In this document: positions 1 through 5,893 of the stretch, piece after piece
How positions within the stretch are numbered: position 1 is the stretch's first letter
Layout: each line of letters opens with the position of its first letter
Source of the DNA: Candidatus Babelota bacterium
GTDB taxonomy: Bacteria > Babelota > Babeliae > Babelales > Babelaceae
Assembly (NCBI GenBank): GCA_003484685.1
Contig: DNBB01000033.1
Span: forward strand, 26,507-32,400
DNA length: 5,894 bases
Reading direction: 5' to 3'
Made by a program: the position numbers and the translations under genes
Notes under the pieces: model-generated
Seen by the model: only the letters and a program-made list of their open reading frames with translations
Databases searched by the model: none
Told to the model about the DNA's origin: nothing

Positions 1-202
1 TCAAGAAATGGCGTCTCGTGTTGATAGCGCTGTTCGTGCGATTGTTGATAGTGCGTATAGTAAATCACGTGAGCTCATGGCTAAGAATCGAGATAAGCTT
101 GAAAAACTAGCGCAGGCTCTGGTTGAGCACGAAACGCTCCAAGCAGAAGAGGTCTATGAGTTGTTGGGAATTACACCCCGCCAAATACACAAGCTCTCTT
201 GA
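1..202 (+). CDS. ftsH: ATP-dependent zinc metalloprotease FtsH, C-terminal end (5' partial)
   Basis: The frame is open from the left edge (codons from base 2) to TGA at 200-202. The visible tail has the pattern of the FtsH C-terminus: an acidic/hydrophobic helix (VDSAVRAIVDSAYSKSRELM), then NRDKLEKLAQALVEHETL, then a short EEVYELLG segment. It lines up with the E. coli tail around 'DQEVKALIERNYNRARQLL ... LMKYETI'. This is the helical end of the M41 peptidase domain. The AAA+ module, the HEXXH zinc site and the membrane helices lie outside the window. FtsH is a membrane-anchored hexameric protease that degrades misfolded membrane proteins and selected regulators. The ATG at 8 is an internal methionine, not the start. 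No terminator follows, so some transcription may read into rpmB. Confidence 0.85.
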   Translation, partial: QEMASRVDSAVRAIVDSAYSKSRELMAKNRDKLEKLAQALVEHETLQAEEVYELLGITPRQIHKLS

Positions 203-217
203 TTAATAAAGGGTTGT

Positions 218-245
218 TTGAAAAATCAAAGAATTAGTGTAGAAT
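218..245 (+). promoter_or_regulatory. Putative sigma-70-type promoter for rpmB-rpsT
   Basis: A -35-like TTGAAA (218-223) and a -10-like TAGAAT (240-245) are separated by 16 bases. They lie 65 bases upstream of the rpmB start in the gap after ftsH. Transcription would begin near 252, leaving a leader of about 60 bases. The match is good, but the region is AT-rich and such matches arise by chance. Function is inferred from position. Confidence 0.5.
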
Positions 246-310
246 AAACGCTGTATGTGTAGTACTCGCTCGTGTTATGAACATAAGCAATTTTTTAAGT
301 AGGTGGTAAC

Positions 311-514
311 ATGTCACGTATCTGTGATAATTGTGGAAAGCGGCCTCGTGTGGCAAACAATGTGAGCCATGCTAATAACCGCACAAAAAAGTGGGTTTAT
401 CCTAACGTTCACCGTATGCAATATATGTGTGTGAATGATCCAAAGAACCGGGTTCATTCTGGTTGTGTCTGTACAAAATGTTTGAAGGCAAATCTTGTTC
501 GCAAGATCGTCTAG
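311..514 (+). CDS. rpmB: 50S ribosomal protein L28 (zinc-ribbon form)
   Basis: This 67-residue protein is a component of the large ribosomal subunit. It begins MSRICDNCGKRP and continues with the L28 signature NNVSHANNRTK (16-26), a PN motif (31-32) and VCTKCLKANLVRKIV at the end. C5/C8 and C54/C57 form two CxxC pairs, typical of the cysteine-containing L28 type that binds one zinc ion. Two further cysteines (C40, C52) are not part of those pairs. Length is typical of the short C+ form. The start is supported by AGGTGG at 301-306, four bases before the ATG. It lies 12 bases before rpsT, so the two are probably cotranscribed from the promoter near 218-245. Confidence 0.95.
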   Translation: MSRICDNCGKRPRVANNVSHANNRTKKWVYPNVHRMQYMCVNDPKNRVHSGCVCTKCLKANLVRKIV

Positions 515-526
515 GTGTAAAAAATT

Positions 527-799
527 ATGGCAAATACAAAGTCAGCAAAAAAAAATGTTCGTAAGAGCGCAAATAAGCGGTTAATAAATCTTTCGCGCAA
601 AACAGCTATTAAAACAGCGGTTAAAAAAGTCCATGTTGCATTAGCAGCCAATGCTGGACAGGAACAAGCCGAAGTCTTGTTACGTGATGTTGCGGCGCGT
701 TTAGCTCGTGCAAAAAGCAAAGGGCTTCTACATCCTAATGCGGCAGCACGTCGCTTAAGCCGTTTGGCAAAGCGTGTTTCTAGCCAATATCGCGCATAA
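527..799 (+). CDS. rpsT: 30S ribosomal protein S20
   Basis: This 90-residue basic, helical protein binds 16S rRNA in the small subunit. The N-terminus MANTKSAKKNVRKSANKR and the C-terminal block AKSKGLLHPNAAARRLSRLAKR match the S20 family (E. coli MANIKSAKKRA... and AAKGLIHKNKAARHK...). Its length fits the usual 85-90 residues. An AGGTG at 513-517, overlapping the rpmB stop codon, sits nine bases before the ATG, so translation is likely linked to rpmB. The stop at 797-799 is followed by a strong hairpin at 820-875. A 69-residue minus-strand frame over this gene is only a shadow. Confidence 0.96.
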   Translation: MANTKSAKKNVRKSANKRLINLSRKTAIKTAVKKVHVALAANAGQEQAEVLLRDVAARLARAKSKGLLHPNAAARRLSRLAKRVSSQYRA

Positions 800-819
800 G
801 CTGCGACGAATAATTTTAT

Positions 820-875
820 AAATAAAAGTAGAGCATTGTGTTCAAAGACTAAAACACAATGCTCTACTTTTATTT
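820..875. terminator. Bidirectional intrinsic terminator between rpsT and the USP-like gene
   Basis: A perfect 23-bp inverted repeat (arms 820-842 and 853-875) encloses a 10-base loop, caaagactaa. The core of the arm is GTAGAGCATTGTGTT. On the plus strand the stem ends in TTTTATTTTG. On the minus strand it ends in TTTTATTTATAAAATTA. Both strands therefore give a stem followed by a U-rich tract. It lies 20 bases after the rpsT stop and 2 bases beyond the stop codon of the convergent USP-like gene, so it should serve both transcripts. Confidence 0.85.
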
Positions 876-877
876 TG

Positions 878-2539
878 TTATATGCGTTCGTAAAATAAAA
901 GGTACGGCTTAGCTACACCTTGTTCGTCTTCTAATTTTTTTAAGGTATTGTATCCATTTCGAGCGTCCCATGCAAAGGGGCTGATTGGGATTATATTTGT
1001 GTCATCACACTTAAGCCATTTTCCCTGTTTGTTGACTAGGCTTATGTAGTGGCCGCCGTTAAGGGAGCCATAGTGTGCAACGACGCCAATTAGGTTCCAT
1101 TTGCTTTTCTGAGCAGGTGGGCTTATGAAAAGGTCTTGATTTGTGAAATAAAGTACCTGTGGTATTTGGAACATGTTGTCGTCGATGACGTCTTCTTTGA
1201 TAGAAAACCCATCTATTTGAGTTATGATCGTTTTGTACCGGATTGGCATTTGGATTAAAAGGTATTTTTGCTCTGGTATGATGGTGGTTCTTTGTTGATC
1301 GGTTTTTTCCCCATCACACTTTGTGCAGTTAAGAATTTCTGGTGCGAGACTGTTTTGGATTAAGGATTTTAAGTCATAACCGGTTGTAGTAAGCGACAGG
1401 TCGATTTTATTAAGGGACCAGGCGTCATAATCTTGCTTTTTACATTTTTTGCAAAAGTGATCGAAGTGTTTTGTAAATTCAAATGCTTTTGATAGAAGTG
1501 GCGCCAACTCATTTGGTTTTCCACCAAAGTTTTTTTGGTGTATTAAGAGATCAAAGAGGTACTCTGGATCTTGTTGTTCTCCTGGGGCAAAGATTTGGTT
1601 TAATTGGTTTTTAAAGGTGGGATAATCGCGTGAAATTTTAATAAATTGTTCCTCTGGGAGAAGTGTTGCGTTAAAAAACTTTAAAAGGTCCGTATTGGGA
1701 AGGGCTTTAAACTTTGAAAGTAGTTCTTTGCTCATAGGGATCTTACTTCCTGCGTATTTTATGATTTGGAAGAGTGAGTTTTGGTAACAGCTATTTTTCT
1801 CATTGATAATCCCCTGGATGCTTTGAAGGCGATTATTAAGCTGGCGATATTGCTCTTCGATCCATGATTCCACAAGCATTTGTTGAAAATCGGGTTCTTG
1901 GGCTGCTTGATTGAATCCTTTTACCAACTCTTGACTAAAGTTTTTTAGGTAGCGAAACGACGTTATGGTTTTTTGAAAATCGGTGTTCTGCGGGTAAAGC
2001 TTTTTGCTTTGTTTTACGATTACTTCTTGAGCTTGGATGCTTGCGAGCCAAAATTCAACGTCATCTACTGTTTCTTTAAGAATGTTGATGAGCTTATAGT
2101 AATCCTCGGTATTTTCAGCAGGGTTAGTTTTTAATAATTCTTGGAATTCTACATTGTTGGCTAGGATATCAAGTGTTTTTAATGTGACTGTATTCGGTTT
2201 TTTTTCTTCTGGCTTACCATAAACTGTATCGATAAGTTTTTCTGCAGTCATGCCTTGTGCTATTTGATTTGAGCTTTTAAATATTGATTCAATGTTTTGC
2301 ACGAGGTCGCGCAGCGTACCTTGAAGTTCTTCATAGTCAGCTGAACCAGGATTTACTGACTGAAGTCGCTGTTGAAGCATTGTATCTTCTAGGTACAGTT
2401 CCCAAAGGGTGTTGGTAATATTATTTGGCATTTGATTCCACGCTTCGCCATACGTGTCTTGGATTAAGTCCAAGAAGTCAACATGAGCTGCACTATGTAT
2501 GCATACAGTAAATGCTAAAATTGCTAATAAATTTTTCAT
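878..2539 (-). CDS. Secreted ubiquitin-specific protease (USP, peptidase C19)-like protein
   Basis: This 553-residue protein is predicted to cleave ubiquitin or ubiquitin-like conjugates after export. Residues 1-18 form a Sec signal peptide (charged start, hydrophobic core LLAILAFTVCI, probable cleavage after SAA). Residues 20-240 are mostly helical, with no domain I recognise. The USP domain runs from about 241 to 553. Its Cys box is NEKNSCYQNSLFQII, with nucleophile C251 and oxyanion N246 five residues before it, as in human USP7. A QQDPEYLFDLL segment (322-332) matches the family's QQDAxEFLxxLL. Two CxxC pairs (C363/C366, C405/C408) match the zinc-binding fingers. The His box is AHYGSLNGGHYISL (H497), followed by WLKCDD (D512 as third catalytic residue) and the C-terminal PYLLFYERI. 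The start has AGGAGA at 2545-2550, five bases upstream. This family is mainly eukaryotic, so acquisition from a host is likely. The substrate (ubiquitin versus another modifier) and release from the bacterium are inferences. Confidence 0.88.
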   Translation of the reverse strand: MKNLLAILAFTVCIHSAAHVDFLDLIQDTYGEAWNQMPNNITNTLWELYLEDTMLQQRLQSVNPGSADYEELQGTLRDLVQNIESIFKSSNQIAQGMTAEKLIDTVYGKPEEKKPNTVTLKTLDILANNVEFQELLKTNPAENTEDYYKLINILKETVDDVEFWLASIQAQEVIVKQSKKLYPQNTDFQKTITSFRYLKNFSQELVKGFNQAAQEPDFQQMLVESWIEEQYRQLNNRLQSIQGIINEKNSCYQNSLFQIIKYAGSKIPMSKELLSKFKALPNTDLLKFFNATLLPEEQFIKISRDYPTFKNQLNQIFAPGEQQDPEYLFDLLIHQKNFGGKPNELAPLLSKAFEFTKHFDHFCKKCKKQDYDAWSLNKIDLSLTTTGYDLKSLIQNSLAPEILNCTKCDGEKTDQQRTTIIPEQKYLLIQMPIRYKTIITQIDGFSIKEDVIDDNMFQIPQVLYFTNQDLFISPPAQKSKWNLIGVVAHYGSLNGGHYISLVNKQGKWLKCDDTNIIPISPFAWDARNGYNTLKKLEDEQGVAKPYLLFYERI

Positions 2540-2583
2540 AAGCTTCTCCTTTTTTTTTTAAACCTACGAATGACATATAAATA

Positions 2584-2611
2584 AGTATATATTGATTTTT
2601 ATATTTGTAAA
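2584..2611 (-). promoter_or_regulatory. Putative promoter of the USP-like gene
   Basis: Read on the minus strand, TTTACA (2606-2611) and TATACT (2584-2589) are 16 bases apart, each matching five of six bases of the sigma-70 consensus. Transcription would start near 2577, giving a leader of about 38 bases before the ATG at 2539 with AGGAGA inside it. The 143-base gap is very AT-rich, so chance matches are possible, but spacing and position fit well. It suggests the USP-like gene can be transcribed independently of the gene upstream. Confidence 0.55.
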
Positions 2612-2682
2612 TAAATATTTATTGAGAAATACAACTTTTTAGGTCTTTAAAAAGATGGGGCAGAATTAGAGCCGTTTAAGGC

Positions 2683-3180
2683 TTATATTCCATATTTTTC
2701 GTGAATGGGTGTAGCGAGATAAGAAATTGTTTTTAGTTTTAACAATGTGTTTTTGTTAAGACTCTGTAGTGGCAGGTTGCAATTTTTTATATATGTTTCT
2801 TGCTCTGATGGAGTGATGCGCTTAGCAAGTTCTTGAAAAAAACAAAAACTAACCTCATGATTTTTAAATGAGAGGGCAAGAGCGACTAACTCTTGTATTA
2901 CCGGTGGGTTCGCATAATGATGTGAGAGAAGTTCTTTGTAATACCATTTTAGGGAGGGGGATTTAGTTATAGCTTCCAAAACGCTTGTTTGGGAGCCGGT
3001 AATATGACTAACAAATGTGACAATGTCTGACGAATCTGTTTGACGAATATTCTGTTTTGCTTCACTAATACTGATATCTGCAAGATATTGTATGATCTGG
3101 TCGCCGGTGTTGTTTGTAGCGTTTAGTTGAAAAAATAATAAAAATAGACTTGTCAGCACTATTTTGTTAAGGGCGCGCAT
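2683..3180 (-). CDS. Hypothetical exported protein, 165 residues
   Basis: I do not recognise this protein. From the ATG at 3178-3180 it begins MRALNKIVLTSLFLLFFQLNA, a clear Sec signal peptide (two basic residues, then a hydrophobic core) with probable cleavage after A21. The mature part, about 144 residues, reads as soluble and mostly helical, with no transmembrane segment, repeat or familiar motif. It contains two cysteines (in SFCFF and KNCNL). The start is set by AGGAGT at 3188-3193, seven bases upstream, and by the signal peptide beginning exactly there. The frame extends 44 codons further to a TTG at 3310-3312, but that extension has no ribosome binding site and would bury the signal peptide. 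It lies upstream of the USP-like gene on the same strand, and both are exported, so a shared role outside the cytoplasm is possible but unproven. No clear terminator follows it. Confidence 0.75.
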   Translation of the reverse strand: MRALNKIVLTSLFLLFFQLNATNNTGDQIIQYLADISISEAKQNIRQTDSSDIVTFVSHITGSQTSVLEAITKSPSLKWYYKELLSHHYANPPVIQELVALALSFKNHEVSFCFFQELAKRITPSEQETYIKNCNLPLQSLNKNTLLKLKTISYLATPIHEKYGI

Positions 3181-3187
3181 ACTTTTT

Positions 3188-3193
3188 ACTCCT
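3188..3193 (-). promoter_or_regulatory. Ribosome binding site that fixes the start of the 165-residue exported protein
   Basis: Read on the minus strand this is AGGAGT, seven bases before the ATG at 3178-3180. It is the only good Shine-Dalgarno match near either candidate start of this frame. It therefore favours the 165-residue product over the 209-residue version from TTG. Confidence 0.75.
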
Positions 3194-3225
3194 ATTATTT
3201 TTAAACAATTTCTATGTTTGACATT

Positions 3226-3254
3226 ATCATAAAAGTGGGAATTTTGGTAGGCAG
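3226..3254 (-). promoter_or_regulatory. Weak candidate promoter for the 165-residue exported protein
   Basis: On the minus strand a -10-like TATGAT (3226-3231) lies 17 bases downstream of CTGCCT (3249-3254), which matches the -35 consensus at only three positions. It lies in the 137-base gap after the PBP2 gene, where I see no terminator. The gene may be read from this site or by read-through from the recombinase-PBP2 operon. Confidence 0.25.
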
Positions 3255-3317
3255 ATTTTCTTGGTATTATGTTTGTTTTTTCAGATAGCGGAGAAAAGCT
3301 TGAGGTTTTCAACTAAT

Positions 3318-5042
3318 TTAAAAAGCAAAATTTGTTTTTTGCCAGAGTTGTAAAAAATCCCGAGCAGTCTGGACTGCGACGCGCGCGCTTCCTACGTGTT
3401 CGAGGAAAACCATGAGAACAAATGGCCGGCTATCTTCGGGTTTGATATATCCTACAAACCAGCCATGGTTTTTATAGGTCTCTTCATTTTCATCATCGGC
3501 TCGTTTCTTGCGGCTACAAACCTGTGCAGTTCCTGTCTTTCCAAATATTTCTACATGAGGGAGCTTTTTTAAAAGTCGTGCAGTCCCTGTTTCAACGCTC
3601 TGGCGCATACCGCCTAAAATGCAATCTCTTGTTTCTTGAGTAATGGGTAGGGGCGCAAATTCGGCATCTTCTTGAAGAAGTATTCGTGGTCGCACGAGGC
3701 GTCCTGTGCCCAATGAGCCAACAAAGCGAACAGTTTGTAATGGGGTTACCAAACTGTAGGATTGTCCAATTGAGACAAGCACAGTTTCACCCCTTTGCCA
3801 GCGCTGTCCGACAATCTGTTCCTTCCAGCGTGCGGTAGGTACAAGGCCGGTGCGTTCGGGAAGAATTATGCCGGTAGGACGCCCAAAGCCGAAGCTTTCT
3901 GCGTATTTGGCCAGTAGGTCTATAGGTATTTCCTTTCCTATCTCATAAAACGGAATATTGCACGATTGTGCGATGCTCTGAGTAAGAGAAATTTTACCGT
4001 GGCCATACCGCTTGTTGCAATGAAAAACGGCGTTGCCAAATTTGGTGGCTCCGGTACAGGTCCATTCAGAATGAGGCGTAATAATGCGTTCTTCCAACGC
4101 GGCAGCAGCCGTTACGAGTTTAAAGAGTGATGCAGGCGGGTAGCAGGAGCCGAGTGCGCGGTTGATAAAAGGTTTTTCGCTAAGGTACGCTTGCCACTGC
4201 TTGGGAGAAATTGGCTGAGTAAAGAGATTAGGATCAAACGTTGGGTGAGAGGCAAGTACAATAAGGTCTCCTTGATCGGGATCCATGACAATAATAGTTC
4301 CAGCTCTAAATTTTTCGAGAAGTTTTTCTGCGTTTTTTTGCGGTATAATGCTAATGGTTGTTTTGACTTGTGTTCCATTAAGTGCTTGAAAAAGGGTTTT
4401 TTGTTGAATGCAACGGCCAAGAGAATCAACGATTAATTCTTCTTTGCCGGGTTGACCGCGTAGCTGTTCTTCAAAAATTTTTTCTATTCCCATGAGCGCC
4501 TGGGACGTAGGGGCCTGGGCTGTTTGGCGAAAAGAACCGATAATGTGGCATGCGCATGATTCTTCTGGATAATAGCGGATGGTGCGTGTTTCAAGAAGTA
4601 GGTTTTTGTGGTTGCCGCATTGCTCAAGTATTTGAGCTAGTATTTCAAAAGTGAGTTCGTCAATGAGTAGTAACTTTTTTTTGTATCGTTCGGTCACGCC
4701 AAGTTCTTTATCTGTGGGCAAAGGGTTGGCACTGTATTTTCTTAAAAAATTAACGATGGCTAATTGTTCAGTGGATAGTTTTTTAAGTCCAGTTCCTTGC
4801 CAATAAAGTGCTGTAATGGGCCGATCAGTGGCAAGAAGTACTCCGTTGCGATCGGTGATTGCGCCGCGCCGTGAGGCAAGTATGCGCTCCCTGAGGAAAT
4901 TCTTTTTGCTATATGTAGCAAAAAGCGTTGCTTGGTAAATTTGTAGGTAAAGGAGGATGCTTGTGAGGAATACGGTGCTACCGACCAAAAACCAGCGGAG
5001 TAATAAAAAGCGGCTGTAAAGGATATCAATGCGTTTATTCAT
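3318..5042 (-). CDS. mrdA: Penicillin-binding protein 2 (class B, peptidoglycan D,D-transpeptidase)
   Basis: This 574-residue protein cross-links peptidoglycan in the periplasm, usually during elongation with RodA. A short cytoplasmic tail is followed by one membrane helix (about 17-36). The class B PBP dimerisation region starts with RRGAITDRNGVLLA (58-71) and includes RYYPEES near 156-162. The transpeptidase domain has all three motifs: SLFK (S305 nucleophile, K308), SCN (360-362) and KTGTAQ (502-507). The blocks CYPPASLFK, GHGKISLTQSIAQSCN, FGFGRPTGIILPE and SIGQSYSLVTPLQ favour PBP2/MrdA over FtsI. Length is slightly below E. coli PBP2 (633). The ATG lies 2 bases after the recombinase stop; the only Shine-Dalgarno-like bases (AGG, 5044-5046) are too close, so translation is probably coupled to the upstream gene. 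No rodA or mre gene is visible. FtsI-type function is the main alternative. Confidence 0.87.
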   Translation of the reverse strand: MNKRIDILYSRFLLLRWFLVGSTVFLTSILLYLQIYQATLFATYSKKNFLRERILASRRGAITDRNGVLLATDRPITALYWQGTGLKKLSTEQLAIVNFLRKYSANPLPTDKELGVTERYKKKLLLIDELTFEILAQILEQCGNHKNLLLETRTIRYYPEESCACHIIGSFRQTAQAPTSQALMGIEKIFEEQLRGQPGKEELIVDSLGRCIQQKTLFQALNGTQVKTTISIIPQKNAEKLLEKFRAGTIIVMDPDQGDLIVLASHPTFDPNLFTQPISPKQWQAYLSEKPFINRALGSCYPPASLFKLVTAAAALEERIITPHSEWTCTGATKFGNAVFHCNKRYGHGKISLTQSIAQSCNIPFYEIGKEIPIDLLAKYAESFGFGRPTGIILPERTGLVPTARWKEQIVGQRWQRGETVLVSIGQSYSLVTPLQTVRFVGSLGTGRLVRPRILLQEDAEFAPLPITQETRDCILGGMRQSVETGTARLLKKLPHVEIFGKTGTAQVCSRKKRADDENEETYKNHGWFVGYIKPEDSRPFVLMVFLEHVGSARVAVQTARDFLQLWQKTNFAF

Positions 5043-5044
5043 GC

Positions 5045-5893
5045 CTATTTAATATAGCGTTCGGTACTTGCTGGTGTTGCATGCCCTAAAAGCTCCTGCA
5101 CGCGTTCCAAAGAGGTTCCACGTTCAAGAAGATGGAGTGCAAAGGAATGGCGAAGTATTTTTGGGGTGAGCTCTACCTGAGGGGTTAATAAATGGCCAAA
5201 ACTAAGACAGATTCGCTGTATAGACCGTGTAGTAAGTGGCGTTTTATGGATACTCAAAAACAGGTATTCGGATGAGTTTTGCACCTTGGGGCGTTCGACA
5301 GATAAGTACTTTTCAAGATCATATGCAGTTTGAGGGCCAAAAAATACCGTACGCTGTTTTTTGCGTGACGGACGAATGGCAATTGATCGATTTTGCAAGT
5401 CTACGTCTTGTAAGGTTATTGCGCTTAGTTCCATGCTCTTTATTCCTGTAGCATACAGGATTCCCAATATGCTACGGTCGCGGAAAGGTTTTAATGAGTT
5501 TAATGCATGCTTTGGTGTGTTTTGCAAAAGCTGGATAATGGCATTGCGCGAAACAACCTCGGCCTTTGGTAGTTGCACAGGAGGGCGTTTAAGAGAGATG
5601 GGTTCTTTAAGCGCATTGCTATGAAAGAGGAAAAGAAAAAAAGTGTTAAGACACGAAATTTTACGGGCTTGCGTTGAATTCTTCTCTTTGCTTTTCAGCT
5701 CTTGCGTAAAAAGTGCGGTCATTTGCATTAGGGTAAAGGAATGTTTTGCTTTTTGTTCTGAAGCTTCCCAGAGTTCAAAAAATTGCCGCAGATCAGAAAG
5801 ATACGAGCGAAGTGTATGGTAGGTCGCTTTTTTTTCAGTTAAACAATGGTGCTCGAATGCAGCGAGGTATCCCTGGCAAGTCATGCGATTCAT
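5045..5893 (-). CDS. Tyrosine recombinase (XerC/XerD-like) with divergent active site
   Basis: In this 282-residue protein, residues 5-105 match the SAM-like core-binding domain of Xer recombinases (TYHTLRSYLSDLRQFFELW; RKISCLNTFFLFLF). Residues 110-282 match the catalytic domain: FRDRSILGILYATGIKSMEL, LTPKILRHSFALHLLERG, VQELLGHATPASTERY. Xer enzymes resolve chromosome dimers at dif by way of a tyrosine-DNA intermediate. R248, H271 and nucleophile Y280 are present. However, the first catalytic Arg (GLRxSEL in XerC) is K152, the beta-hairpin Lys aligns with S176 (K178 and K179 are close), and the box II His is K245. The protein ends two residues after Y280, without the C-terminal helix of about 15-20 residues seen in XerC/D. 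It may be a degenerate paralogue or an atypical enzyme. ATG at 5891-5893 is a reasonable start, but ATG at 5882-5884 or a start beyond the window edge cannot be excluded. It probably shares an operon with mrdA. Confidence 0.8.
   Translation of the reverse strand: MNRMTCQGYLAAFEHHCLTEKKATYHTLRSYLSDLRQFFELWEASEQKAKHSFTLMQMTALFTQELKSKEKNSTQARKISCLNTFFLFLFHSNALKEPISLKRPPVQLPKAEVVSRNAIIQLLQNTPKHALNSLKPFRDRSILGILYATGIKSMELSAITLQDVDLQNRSIAIRPSRKKQRTVFFGPQTAYDLEKYLSVERPKVQNSSEYLFLSIHKTPLTTRSIQRICLSFGHLLTPQVELTPKILRHSFALHLLERGTSLERVQELLGHATPASTERYIK

Noticed and set aside
217..230. A small inverted repeat TTTGA-aaaa-TCAAA after ftsH as a terminator or operator.
   Set aside because: The stem is only 5 bp with one G-C pair, has no T-tract after it, and overlaps the better-supported promoter elements.
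511..720. A 69-residue minus-strand open frame across the start of rpsT.
   Set aside because: It is antisense to an unmistakable S20 gene, and its composition reflects the lysine/arginine codons of S20 read backwards.
2492..2512. A possible lipoprotein signal around the cysteine at residue 13 of the USP-like protein.
   Set aside because: The residues before the cysteine are F-T-V, which lack the small residue needed at -1 of a lipobox. A signal peptidase I site after SAA fits better.
878..2539. Lower GC content of the USP-like gene as evidence of recent transfer.
   Set aside because: Hand counts of 60-base stretches vary widely (17/60 at 1441-1500 and 25/60 at 1861-1920, against 27/60 at 4561-4620 and 34/60 at 3841-3900). 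This is too little to separate transfer from normal variation.
2641..2682. A terminator after the 165-residue exported protein gene.
   Set aside because: Only 4-5 bp stems (AGCC/GGCT at 2670-2683, TCTTT/AAAGA) could be found, too weak and without a proper T-tract.
3181..3312. A 44-codon N-terminal extension of the 165-residue exported protein, starting at TTG 3310-3312 (209 residues in total).
   Set aside because: There is no Shine-Dalgarno before the TTG, while AGGAGT lies seven bases before the internal ATG at 3180. The extension would also place a typical signal peptide in the middle of the protein.
4112..4436. Open frames of 105 residues (minus strand) and 81 residues (plus strand) inside mrdA.
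   Set aside because: They overlap the conserved PBP2 coding sequence in other frames and encode nothing recognisable.
5236..5624. Two plus-strand open frames (71 and 87 residues) opposite the recombinase gene.
   Set aside because: They are antisense to the catalytic and core-binding domains of the recombinase and show no familiar motif.
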